A stretch of 64,000 bases of DNA, taken from Bathynomus jamesi. Taxonomy: Eukaryota; Arthropoda; Malacostraca; Isopoda; Cirolanidae. Shown one piece after another: positions 20,540 through 30,544 of this stretch. The translations under genes and the position numbers were made by a program. Below the pieces are notes generated by a model. The model did no database searches. It saw only the letters and a program-made list of their open reading frames with translations, and was not told the DNA's origin. Within the stretch, counting starts at the first letter, position 1. Every line of letters starts with the position of its first letter. Location: the NCBI GenBank assembly GCA_023014485.1, contig JAJOZX010005606.1:1-64000 (forward strand), read 5' to 3'.

Positions 20540-21836
20540 TAGAGGCACTCAATATATTTTGTCATACCCTTTTTTCTTAGCTAAATAATAGGCCATGGGG
20601 CTGAAATGTCTTTTGGGCCGTAAGTTTGAACTTTCTGCGCTTCACATAACCGGATTTTTCCAGTTTGAACCTCCCTCCTTCTATAAAACCGCTTTTAAAC
20701 GCACTTGTATAAAACCGATGGTTAACGCAGTTTCAAAAATGGCGTCTGACAGTGATGTGCGTCGTAAACAGAGATGCTGTTATTGATCGAAGCACAGTTG
20801 GAAGCTGGTCTAAATGTATGAGATCGGAGAGAGGGAGAGCCAGCCTCGATGATGAGCCACGCAGCGGTCGCCCGGCATCAGCTGTCACATCTCATACTGT
20901 GCAACGTGCTAACGGCATCATTCAATCAAATCGGCGCGTCACATACAAGGAGCTATCACTGGAGCTAGGAATTAGTGAAGGAAGTTTGAATATGATAATT
21001 CAGCAACTGGGATACTCAAAAGTGTGTTCACGATTTGGTCCTCGCCAACTGACTGAAGATCACAAAGCCCAAAGAAAAGAAATTGCTTTTGAGTCGTTGG
21101 TTCGATACGAGACAGAAGGGGATGACTTCCTTTCACGAATTGTGACTGGGGATGAGACTTGGGTACACCACTTTGAACCTGAAACAAAACGCCAATCCAT
21201 GGAGTGGCATCACGCAGACTCCCCAAGCAAGAAAAAGTTCAAAATGGCTCCCTCTGCAGGAAAGGTTATAGCTACCATCTTCTGGGACATGAAAGGGGTG
21301 ATTCTGGTGAACATTATGAAGAAAAGACAAACACTAACTCAAGAGGCATATATTGCTACCCTACAGAGACTCCAAAGACGTATAAAGTGAGTTCGACCGG
21401 AGAGAAAACTGGAAGACGACGTCCTTTTGCACGATAAAGCAAGACCACACAACAGTTTGCAAACAAGAGAGGCCATCACAAAAATGCGTTTGACTGTTAC
21501 CCCACCCTCCATACAGCCCGGATCTGGCACCTTCAGACTCCCATTTGTTTGGGCCAATGAAGGATGCTGTTTGTGGACGAAAGTTTCAGAATGACGATGA
21601 GGTTGTTCAGGAGGTTAAGAGGTAGCTCCATCGGAACCCAGCGGACTTTTACGAGCAAGGAATAAAGGCTGTTGTTTCGAGGTGGAGGAAAGCCGTAGAA
21701 AAGGATGGAGACTAGTGGAAAAATAAAAACTTGTAAAAAAGGTATGTAACTACTTGTGGACAAAATTTCTGTACTTACAAGGAAACTTGGAAAAAAAAAA
21801 AAGGTGGGGCAAAATATATTGAGTGGCCCTCGTATT
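20540..21836 (+). mobile_element. mariner element with CACTCAATATATTTTG TIRs
   Basis: The left end reads GAGGCACTCAATATATTTTG and the right end is the complement of CGAGGGCCACTCAATATATT, each next to TA. Size of about 1.3 kb is normal for mariner. The gene inside is on the plus strand and has several lesions. Confidence 0.88.
20737..21715 (+). pseudogene. mariner transposase, broken
   Basis: The start (MASDSDVRRKQR, 20740) runs into a stop after 15 residues. The frame at 20752-21390 resumes at IDRSTVGSWSKCMRS, as if part of the first HTH were deleted, then has SLDDEPRSGRPASA, the second HTH (TYKELSLELGISEGSLNMII), first Asp in VTGDETWVHHFEPE and RRIK at its end. Downstream, VLLHDKARPH (second Asp) lies in another frame near 21425, followed by the worn C-terminus. 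TGDETWVHHF is a mariner-family hallmark. At least two lesions, so inactive. Confidence 0.88.
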
Positions 21837-21901
21837 TTGTCAGTGGGTTTCATCTATATTTAGGGTAAAATTACCTACTAGATTATACGTCTAAAACTTT
21901 A

Positions 21902-22060
21902 CCCATTAACTGCGCAAGCGCCCAGATACTAATCGAGCCAAAAACACGGGCTACGGAAAGAGATATCTCAGTTTAAAGTTTGAACCCGTGTATATACGGG
22001 GCTGCGCAGAAATGGTCAGAAGCGAGAGCCCGTGATATTAGGGGTTGCGCAGCAAATGGG
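21902..22060. mobile_element. piggyBac-like MITE
   Basis: Starts CCCATTAACTGCGCAAG and ends TTGCGCAGCAAATGGG, an inverted repeat. The right flank is TTAA, the left flank TTTA (one change). The interior repeats ACGGGGCTGCGCAG and GAGCCCGTG. Confidence 0.65.
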
Positions 22061-22082
22061 TTAATAAGCATAGCATGCAGTA

Positions 22083-22148
22083 GCAAGGTTTCGAACCCAC
22101 AACCTTATTTACGATTATAAGATCCCCAGCTATGCGTACCGCGAAAGT
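22083..22148 (-). repeat. tRNA-like sequence, possible SINE head
   Basis: The minus strand has GTGGGTTCGAAACCTTGC, a good B box (GGTTCGAAACC). A recognisable A box is not clear. Might be the head of a SINE or an old tRNA pseudogene. Confidence 0.4.
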
Positions 22149-22292
22149 CTTATGTTACGGTATGTGGTATGAAGCAATACACAGTGAACAGTTGTGATAA
22201 TTACTGTAAATAGTAATAGCATTCTTACCTCTCAATCTTATCTGCACCAATATTTATATGAGCTTTTTACTCTTTGTTTGTTCATTGTTGTA

Positions 22293-22296
<4 letters not shown>

Positions 22297-22385
<89 letters not shown>
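22297..22385. repeat. (TC)n-(TA)n compound microsatellite
   Basis: About 24 TC units followed by about 20 TA units. Confidence 0.97.
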
Positions 22386-22387
<2 letters not shown>

Positions 22388-23120
22388 ATATTTTATTGAA
22401 GTGTGATAACTATATTATACATGTTTTATTGGACTTTCGAAAGAGAGTTAAAATAAAGTGAAATGCAGTCATTATGAAGAGAAAAAAATGAGTCATCCTG
22501 AGTTTGAGTGATGGTTGGTTACTGCGAAGTGATAAAAATAGTCATGAACTTGTAATAGTTCACAACACAACACATTAGTTAAACAGTTTTCATATAAATA
22601 AATAAATTATTGTACTCAATGAACCTTTAACTCATTTTAAGAGGCAACACTTAAATGGAAGTTACTTGATTTTTTTTATCAGTTCATTTTCTTAGGCACC
22701 ATTTTCTACTTTTGAGTTTGTTTAATCCTGAAATGTTAAATTCATATTAAATCTCTTAATTAACTTTCAAGATTACTTCAGTTTATTCACTGTGAGCGCG
22801 TATGTGTATGGAAACAAACTTATAAGATGTTCATTACCCACTGTACAGTATAATGCAATTGCCCTAACCCACCCTAAATTTAGTGCATTCCTGAGATTTG
22901 TACAGATATATGAGCTTATAGTTGATTGGCTGTAAATGGCTATATATTGTAAAATCATGAAAAGCAATTTACTCGCTAAATTACATTTATGTAATACAAC
23001 AGTATAATCTTACTGATTTTAACTATCAATGTTGATCAGGTATGATCATGAATTTTCATGATGCAATCCATTTCACAATTATATATCTTGTATATACTGT
23101 ATATATAGGGGATGATGATG
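22386..23120. other. No recognised feature
   Basis: AT-rich DNA without coding motifs. Short (GAT)n run begins at 23111. Confidence 0.5.
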
Positions 23121-23124
23121 ATGA

Positions 23125-23308
23125 TGATGATGATGTCGTCGTCTGCTCGTTTATACACGCCTAAACGGCTAGGGTAATTTGCACCAAATTTAGTATACAC
23201 ATTAGGGAGAACCAGGGAAAGCTTTAGTAACACACTGGCCCCTCCCAGTTTCCCCCTAGGTTGTGTTTCGGGGAGCTTTTGCTGCGCAATGCGCAGCGGG
23301 CATTCTAG
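23125..23308 (+). mobile_element. Helitron 3' end
   Basis: The segment ends with hairpin GCTGCGCA-A-TGCGCAGC (23281-23297), then GGGCATT and CTAG (23305-23308) followed by T. This is the Helitron 3' terminus layout: a hairpin about 10 nt before CTRR. The upstream text (GCACCAAATTTAGTATACAC, GGGAGAACCAGGGAAAGC) resembles the subterminal region of animal Helitrons. The 5' end and Rep/Hel gene are absent. Confidence 0.75.
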
Positions 23309-23310
23309 TA

Positions 23311-24690
23311 CGGGTGTCATGAAATGATTGCCCCCCCCTGTAGAGCAAAAACTAGAAGAGATAGATAAAAACCGGCTAGACCACTTGAAAGAGCGTTAAA
23401 ATCTGAATAAAAACCATTATATTCTATTCCTGTGATTTTAATTCTTACCATTTTTTTCCCCACAGAAACCATGGCATCATCTATTTTGAACGATTCAGAG
23501 AAAAAGCGAGTTCTTGACCGCGTTCGAGCTGTCACATTTCGTGAAGCAAAGGAAGCTGGTGCAACTTTCATAACTCGACACTGGGTGGCTGAGAGATTAA
23601 AAAGATCAGAAGACTTTGTCAAAAGGAATTGGAATAAGAATCCTGAAGATTGTGAAACAGAATTTCGAGGAGGAAGACCGGAGAAATTATCTCAAGAATC
23701 GAAAGACATTGTGCTTGCTGCATCACGGCGCCGAAAGAAGAGCTGCTCTGAGGTAGCGAAAGAGATACTTATCCGTCGTGGTAAGATAGTCAATCGGCAA
23801 CTTGTGCATCAATTTCGAGTTCGCCAAGGCTTGAGTGCTTGGCATGAAATAGCTAAGCCACGGAAGAGTGATCTTAATATTGAAGATCGGCTATGGTTTT
23901 GTGATTATCTTGAGGAATGGACGGAAGACGATTTCCTTCACTTGGTTGTCAGCGATGAATTCTTCGTTTATGTCTCCAGAAAACCAAATTTTCAGAATGA
24001 TCGGGTTTGGGCAACAACTCCTGATGAAGTCCCAGACGACCAGAAGTATCGAGAAATAGTAAAAAATCCAACATGTGTGGGTGTTTTCATTATGTTCTCT
24101 ATTCGGAAGCTCATCTGGGTTATCAAACCAAGAGGAACCAGTTGGGATGGGCCTTATTTTCGAAATGTAATTTTAGCCCAACATGTAATTCCGTTTTTGA
24201 AAGACCCCGAGTGTGTTTTGGATGTTGAACAGGCAACCTTTCTTCACGACAAAGCCCCCTGTATGAAAGCACTTGCGACTCAACAACTGCTTAAGGACAA
24301 TAACATTGATTTTTTCGGAAATAATGAATGGCCTGGCAATTCTCCCGATCTTAATGTCTGTGAACATGTCGGATCCATCATGAAGGATCGGGTGGAGTCC
24401 TTAATGCTGGAACAACCCATTCAGAATCGGTATTCAACAGAAATTATGACTGCAAAGATCAACGAAGTCCTTGAAGAAATGAGTCATGATACCGATCTTT
24501 TTGAGACACTTCTGGGATCATACCCCTGTCGATTAATGGCCGTCAGAGCTGCAAATGGGGGCAACACCCGATATTAAAACAAGTGTTTTTTATTCAAAAT
24601 TAAACGCTCTTTCGCGTGATTTTGTCTGTTTTTTTCTATTCCTTTCAGTTTCTTCTGTACAGGGGGGGGGCAATCATTTCCTGACACCCT
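23311..24690 (+). mobile_element. DD37E Tc1/mariner-like transposon, copy B, intact gene
   Basis: 1380 bp. Left end CGGGTGTCATGAAATGATTG then eight C; right end complement AGGGTGTCAGGAAATGATTG then C-run. The inverted repeat continues, imperfectly, for about 100 bp (GAGCGTTAAAATCTGAATAAA matches the right side). TA flanks the left end, TG the right. It starts two bases after the Helitron CTAG. Confidence 0.92.
23471..24577 (+). CDS. DD37E transposase, complete open frame
   Basis: 368 residues from MASSILNDSEKK (23471). The in-frame extension upstream would read through a likely 3' splice site (TTTTTTTCCCCACAG, ending at 23464), so I prefer the inner Met. Residues 1-120 are a helix-rich DNA-binding region. 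The catalytic residues are D162 (VVSDEFFVYVSRKPN), D260 (FLHDKAPCMKA) and E298 (WPGNSPDLNVCEHVG). With 37 residues between the last two, the triad is DD37E. The C-terminus ends AANGGNTRY. The nested relative at 8933-10097 has one frameshift. All three acidic residues and the frame are intact, so an active enzyme is plausible. Exact subfamily is not certain from the sequence alone. Confidence 0.9.
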   Translation: MASSILNDSEKKRVLDRVRAVTFREAKEAGATFITRHWVAERLKRSEDFVKRNWNKNPEDCETEFRGGRPEKLSQESKDIVLAASRRRKKSCSEVAKEILIRRGKIVNRQLVHQFRVRQGLSAWHEIAKPRKSDLNIEDRLWFCDYLEEWTEDDFLHLVVSDEFFVYVSRKPNFQNDRVWATTPDEVPDDQKYREIVKNPTCVGVFIMFSIRKLIWVIKPRGTSWDGPYFRNVILAQHVIPFLKDPECVLDVEQATFLHDKAPCMKALATQQLLKDNNIDFFGNNEWPGNSPDLNVCEHVGSIMKDRVESLMLEQPIQNRYSTEIMTAKINEVLEEMSHDTDLFETLLGSYPCRLMAVRAANGGNTRY

Positions 24691-25069
24691 TGCATGTGGT
24701 TTTACTTTCTTATAATACTGTCATCAATACATGCTACAGCCATAGATACAATTTATTATAATAATAGACAATAATGCCCAGGTAAATGATTAGATAACAG
24801 ACTGAAGTATAAGGAATATTAGTTTACTGCATGTATTATAACTTTTTTAAATTAAAACCTGTTCGGTTCTACATATGATATTTAATATGTAACTTATTAT
24901 GCCCTAGGGCCTAGGCTTTAACCCTTTCTGTCCCAGCGATTCCATATGGCATTATCAACAAAACGTACGTGTAATTTCCTCAGATTAGCTTCAATGATGC
25001 CTTATGGCATTTGAATGTAACAATTAACTGTATAGCAACAACTGGCAGTATTTTGGACATTGGCTTGAG

Positions 25070-25205
25070 CATTTAGAACCCAAAAAGAGATGCAGATACT
25101 GTATGAAGGGTTACTCTCGTCTAAAATGCAGAACGTGTGATGTACCATTATGTTTAACGAAGAACAAAAACTGTTTTAATGCATTCCATTCAAAGCAGTA
25201 TGGTC
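25070..25205 (+). pseudogene. piggyBac transposase C-terminal cysteine-rich domain
   Basis: Plus-strand reading HLEPKKRCRYCMKGYSRL then KCRTCDVPLCLTKNKN, CF and FH. The spacing C-x2-C, C-x2-C, C, C and His matches the C-terminal Zn-binding domain that piggyBac transposases use to bind subterminal DNA. No catalytic domain remains. This identifies the TTAA elements of the window as piggyBac-related. Confidence 0.85.
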
Positions 25206-25371
25206 TACCGTTCTGTAGCAAAGGACAAAAAATGCTTTTATTTGTTTCATTCAAAGTACCAAAGTTATGTTAGTTTCTCTTATACTTGATAGCGCCAAAT
25301 GGAATTATATAATTTCAAGTGTAATTAATTAAATTTCTAAACAGTTTCGTTTATGTTTCCATACCGATTTT

Positions 25372-25534
25372 GGATCACCTGAAGATCAGGGCCCCCAGCC
25401 TTCTTTAATTAGCCTTATAAGGCTAACTAACGAAAATATCACGACCTAACCTAACCAATCGTTAGGTCAACTATACGCCCTTGACGATTGGTTAGATTAG
25501 GTCGTGGCTGGGGGCCCTGATATTCAGGTGAGCC
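25372..25534. mobile_element. Foldback MITE with GG ends and 8-bp TSD (contains core copy 3)
   Basis: GGATCACCTGAA at the left mirrors TTCAGGTGAGCC at the right. CCGATTTT is present on both sides (25364-25371 and 25535-25542). The arms contain CCCCCAGCCTTCTTTAATTA and TATCACGACCTAACCTAACC, the core shared with 61822-62023. Confidence 0.88.
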
Positions 25535-25605
25535 CCGATTTTTAACATATTTAAGTGTTAAATTTTTTTTTTTTAGCTCTAAACAATAATTTGGGACAGA
25601 AAGGG

Positions 25606-28226
25606 TTAATTCTTCATGTAATAACTTTATGTGCACTTATAAATAATATTAAGCCCGTAAAGCGTGTCCCCTTGATAAACACAATTTATAAGTGCAAATA
25701 ACGAAAGACATTTTATTAATAATAAAAATCTACATCCTTACACGTAAACATCGCATATTTTTCTAAAAGGACTAAAAATGAGTTTCTGAAATATTTTAGC
25801 TGAGCTGAATTTTCTTTTTAAAAATTTGGTAAATTATGTAATGCAATGTGTGTTGTTATCAATTTTTAATTAGGTGTGAGATTCAAGGCTTGAAAATATT
25901 AAGGGAGTTTTAGTTTGGGCTGGGCTGGAGTTTGTTGAAGTTTTAAATCATTACATCTCTCTCAGTTTAAAATGTTCAAAGAAGAGAGCAGAGGCTGTAC
26001 CTTCTACATTAACGTTTTTTAACGAGTTGAGTCTGGTTTTATTTTAACTCAGTCTTTGACTGTTCCACTCATAAGGGTATATGAGTAATCTGGACGCTGC
26101 CTTATTTAAATAGCTGCACGGTGGCCATTTTTTAATTTTTTTTGCCACCATGTCCAGACTTCCACAAACCAACGAACCTTTCCGACACGCCATCTTCTAC
26201 TAACTGTCTGATAAAAGTAAATTTATCGATATAGTACCGTCATTCTCGACATATTGAGAACCTTTAAAAGAATGATAAAAATGTAATATTTTCCTCACTG
26301 AAAACACTGATCATACCAAAACTGGAATATTATTCAGCCTTAACATTTTAACTTTGCTTACTTTACTTGAGTTTGAACAACTGTTCAGGAGTTTACAAGG
26401 CGGGCAGTGTTGTGTTTCTCAATCTTCGGGTGTCGGGAAGTGCTCCGGGGGGGTTCCGGTGCTTAGCCAAAAAATCAGCCAACATGGAAAATTGAAGTTT
26501 ATTTTTCCAGCGAAAATTACAGAAATACGTAAAATAAGAGAGAAACTACTTTTTTTTAAGTGAAAAATTCGCCTAATGTTGCAACTTTACGTCTAACAGA
26601 AAATAATTTCAACTATAATGTTCACATAAAATTGTTAGTCTTGTCTTATATATATCTATATTAATCTTATATTCGGTTGAACTGACTAAATGAAAAATTT
26701 TATTCCAACCATTGATGAGAAGTCCAGTTGCATAAGTATGAGTTGCAGATGGAATTAAAACTTTCAACGCTTCAGACACCAGTTCTGGAGACTCGGTTTT
26801 CTATACCATAAAAAATGTACATAAATCTTCTAACGAGAATGACAACTGTAAGGTCTTGTCAGAAGAAAATTCACTCAGTTTCTACGTATCAGGGTTAAAA
26901 AGCGCCACGTCTATGGGTATTGGGTATCTGTCGACTTGGCGTTTTTTAACTCTGACACGCAGGTTTATCGCGTAGGTTTCCTGTAAGTTCGGTAAACACT
27001 ACCACCCCTTCATTGAGCAGATTAAGTATCCACCTGTTACCAAGCTAGCCATCGTCACGCCGTATCCCGGAAGATTTTTGTCTCTCACTGTTCAACATCC
27101 AGTTTCCTTCGCCCCTCAACGCCACGTAACCTCGAACTGAACCTTTATACTGTAGTTCCCGTATAGACATAATAAATCACGAATGTTTTGTGTCATTTGA
27201 AATGTTCATACGTTTAGTAACTTTTGAATTTTCCATCACTTATTTTTGTCCTTTCCATGTAACTTCGCGACACCCTTGTTGGGAAACAATGCCCTATAGT
27301 TTAATATGAATATTTAGATGCTTACACATCTGAAAAAAAGGAAACTCAGTTAACTAATTTGGAAAGTATGAATGTAATTTTGGTTAAATTGTTTCGTTGG
27401 AATAGAGTGAAAAAGTATGACAGGAAAGTTTGTGGAGCGTGTGTAATATTTTATTTTCATTTTGGTACATTTTACATTGGAACTAAATAAAAATCTCAAT
27501 GATTTCTGCTCTTCGTCTCGAGAACCTTTGAAGACGGAGGAAGACTTAAAGAAAGAAACTAAAATTTTTATACCAAAGGACAGACAAACAGACGTAAGAT
27601 AAAATTTTAAACTTTAAGATTTGTTAAATTGAACGATAAACAAGTTGTGCAAATTCATTGTAAACGGAATGGTAGCTTTTATTTCTATTTTTAATTCTGC
27701 GCGAAATAATGATTTTGTCAGTCCGAATTTCATATTTTCTGTATGAATCTTTATCCTCTCCCACTCAGTATTATCATTTCGGCTGAAGGTTTACTGCTCC
27801 CTCGTATGATTAGTAATACCCTCACTCTTTCCTTTTTTCAAAAAGTAAATTTTTATTTGTTGTTCGTGTGTTTATGTTACATTAAGTTTGAGATGTTTGG
27901 GTACATCGTTAAAGATCTTTTGTCAGTTTGTTTCCACATTCATTTGCTGATACACATTCTATCATTGTATTCTTGATCGAGTTTCGACACTTGAACGAAA
28001 GTGCGTTCTTATCCGACTGTATTGCTTTTTAGCCTGTTGATGTTACCTTGACCTTTAGCTTATCATGACAAAAGTCCAAAAGTTTCTTTGTTAGACCAAG
28101 TTTAGTCTAACCTGTCCCATGCATTGTTGAGTTAGGTTGACACATACACACACACACACACACAACCGAATATATTCAATAAATCTTCCTTACAGGAGCG
28201 AAAGGAGAAAAGATCGAATTTTGGTA
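25606..28226. other. Mostly featureless AT-rich DNA
   Basis: No coding motif or long repeat recognised. One 65-bp hairpin at 26890-26954 (GTTAAAAAGCGCCACGTC mirrored by GACTTGGCGTTTTTTAAC) could be a mini-MITE. A short (CA)n lies at 28143-28164. The open frames here have low-complexity translations. Confidence 0.5.
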
Positions 28227-28234
28227 AAAACTTT

Positions 28235-28459
28235 GGTACTTTTGCATTATCCTCCCAACACTAATTTTTTTTATAACGGCTAACGCCTGCGGCGGGCTGT
28301 TTTTACCGTAACATAACCTAACCAAACCTAACCAAACCTAACCTAACCTAATAACAACACTAATTTTTTTTATAATGGAAGGAAAATAAAGTACCATAAC
28401 CAAAACCAAACCAACATTATATAAAAAAATTAGTGTTGGGAGGATAATACAAAAGAACC
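28235..28459. mobile_element. MITE with about 42-bp TIR, GG ends
   Basis: GGTACTTTTGCATTATCCTC continues to CCAACACTAATTTTTTTTAT at the left, with the complement at 28418-28459. Flanks AAAACTTT (28227-28234) and GAAACTTT (28460-28467) look like an 8-bp duplication with one change. The centre holds CCTAACCAAA/CCTAACCTAA tracts. A second internal copy of AACACTAATTTTTTTTATAA is at 28353. Confidence 0.8.
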
Positions 28460-28814
28460 GAAACTTTTTACTCCCTATTCAGCATCTGTTATATACAGAG
28501 GGTTGACAAAAGTAAATAGACTCCTTCGGTTTTTCCCATAATTTTTTATTTGATAATAAAAGTCAATAAATAATAACGGATTTATAAAATCAATATATTT
28601 AGAATCGTGTTGGTTTCCCTTTTCATTATGTAAAGCTGACACACGTTGTGGCATTCCCTTGATGTGCTTTGTCATTTATTCTTGAGGGACAATCATCGTG
28701 GTGTCTACTTACTTTTGTCAACTCTCTGTCAACTCATTATTAATGAAGATGCATTAAAAAGATTCTTTGTTATTCTGCTCTGTGCCTTCTCGCTTTCTCT
28801 GGTACGGCCTTATA

Positions 28815-28923
28815 CCGGGTGTGTATAAAGTAACGCGAGTCTCTTCGCTTGCCTTATGAAACTAGTTTAAACCAGTTCAAATCAGATTTGTCTCTTCACT
28901 CGCGTTAATTTATACACACCCTG
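28815..28923. mobile_element. Short Tc1/mariner-type MITE
   Basis: CCGGGTGTGTATAAAGTAAC at the left, complement of CAGGGTGTGTATAAATTAAC at the right; TA at the left border. Confidence 0.75.
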
Positions 28924-29386
28924 AGCAGTGAAACAAAGCTGTCGGAATTTGCATCCCAAAATAACTGTAACTCGTGACTGGCCGTTTACCATTTCCAGAA
29001 CCATAATCTGATTCCATTTGTTTGGCAGTCAAAAAAAAGGAGACAATGTGAGGTGACTCCTTGTAAGTATACTCAAAAAAGTATACTATCCTTTACTTCT
29101 ACTTCCACAGTACTTTGCTGGCAAATTTTTTGGCAGACACTGCCAGCAAAGTCTAGAAGTTAGCGAATTAGTAGTATAAAGTATAAGAATAATTAAAGTT
29201 AAATTAAAACTTTAAAACTGATTAAATTTAATTCATCTTGAGCCATCTGATTAATTTTGGATTTATTTTAGGGAATGGCCTCTCATTCGGATATAAATCA
29301 GTCTAAAAATCAGCCTCGATTTCAGTTAGTTAACTTACGGATTAAGTGGATTGATTACGTTTCGATCCCATTATAGCAATTAAATT
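28924..29386. other. No recognised feature
   Basis: AT-rich spacer. A small imperfect hairpin (CTTTGCTGGCA...TGCCAGCAAAG, 29112-29152) is the only structure seen. Confidence 0.5.
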
Positions 29387-29403
29387 TGTTCTCTCTCTCT
29401 CTC

Positions 29404-29499
<96 letters not shown>

Positions 29500-29500
29500 A
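29387..29500. repeat. (CT)n-(CA)n-(TA)n compound microsatellite
   Basis: About 10 CT, 27 CA and 16 TA units in sequence. Confidence 0.97.
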
Positions 29501-29545
29501 TTGACGATTGGTTAGGTTAAGTCGTAATATTTTCGTTAGTCTTAA
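29501..29545. repeat. Half copy of the foldback core
   Basis: TTGACGATTGGTTAGGTTAA and TAATATTTTCGTTAG in the same order as the left arm at 16680-16716; the mirror arm is missing. Confidence 0.75.
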
Positions 29546-29614
29546 CGTTTTATTTGATTAGGTACAGGTATAAAAATAAGCATATTAAATTGGGCATACG
29601 ACAAACAAAAATAG

Positions 29615-29644
<30 letters not shown>

Positions 29645-29647
<3 letters not shown>

Positions 29648-29722
29648 AACTGTCATTGTATTAATAATGTTTTAATATTTGTCATATGGACTATTGTCTG
29701 CCAATAAACCTTTTCATTTCAT
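29645..29722 (+). repeat. Isolated LINE 3' tail (same family as 5330-6570)
   Basis: GTGAACTGTCATTGTATTAA through CCAATAAACCTTTTCATTTC matches 6492-6565, with a small insertion. A strongly 5'-truncated copy. Confidence 0.88.
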
Positions 29723-29735
29723 ATATTATATATAT

Positions 29736-29783
<48 letters not shown>

Positions 29784-29788
29784 ATATA

Positions 29789-30337
29789 CAGGGTGCGGCA
29801 TAAGTAGTTTACTGAGAATAATGAAATCATCTTGTGAAGAATAAGATTTATTACAGAAATTGTTCAATGTCCTCCATCATGTTCAATACATACGTTACAT
29901 CTTTGAACCACTGAACAACAAATAGCACGACACAGTTCTTTGTTATTATTCAACGTCTCAAATTCTTGGAGTATCAAAGTCTTCATGTGATCGAAGTCCT
30001 GAGGTTTCTGGCCGTAGACTATCTTTGATTATACCCCAAATTGAATAATCACATGGGGTTATATCCGGTGATTGAGGAGGCCATTCGACTATCTCACGAC
30101 GTCCTATCCATTCTAAAAAATTATTGTTTAAGAATGCAAGAACATTTCCTCCGAAATGTGGTGGAGCACCATCTTGTTGTTATATTGTGTTTTCAAAATT
30201 ATGTTGGTTTCTAGGTGTAGGCAACAGCGTATTCTACAACATTTCCAGATAATTGACGACATTAACAGTGCCGTCAAAGAATTAAGGACCCACAACACCA
30301 TCCGGCCATTCTCGGTAATGCGACTTATGCCGCACCT
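29789..30337 (-). mobile_element. Deletion-derivative Tc1/mariner element
   Basis: CAGGGTGCGGCATAAGTAGT at the left and the complement of AGGTGCGGCATAAGTCGCAT at the right, in (TA)n. It contains only the C-terminal half of a transposase on the minus strand. The N-terminal half is deleted at about 30185. Confidence 0.88.
29870..30185 (-). pseudogene. mariner-type transposase C-terminal half
   Basis: The minus strand reads QQDGAPPHFGG, LEWIGRREIVEWPPQSPDIT then PCDYSIWGIIKDSL. That gives the second Asp and the third, D-type, acidic residue (CDY) with the IGRR linker seen in DD41D-like enzymes. The frame then decays, with a stop near the end. Confidence 0.85.
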
Positions 30338-30544
30338 TATAAAATATATATATATATATATAGCCTACATCTACGCCAAAAGTATTGGGCACCGTGGACA
30401 CTTTGGGAGTTGACATATCTACAGACTATAAAATATACTAAAAACACGAAAAAAATTAAATTCTCTCGATATACAGTGCAAACGATCTTAAAACTGTTCC
30501 AGGATGCACATTCGCCTTCCAATAGGAATTATAGTGGCCGAATA

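Larger units (their letters stand above)
24922..25605 (+). mobile_element. piggyBac deletion derivative
   Basis: TTAA on each side (24918-24921 and 25606-25609). Starts CCCTTTCTGTCCCAG and ends with its complement TGGGACAGAAAGGG. It keeps a piece of transposase and has been entered by a 163-bp foldback MITE at 25372. Confidence 0.88.

Noticed and set aside
26354..27976. Short plus-strand frames as host exons
   Set aside because: No domain, no consistent splice sites and no codon pattern that I can see.
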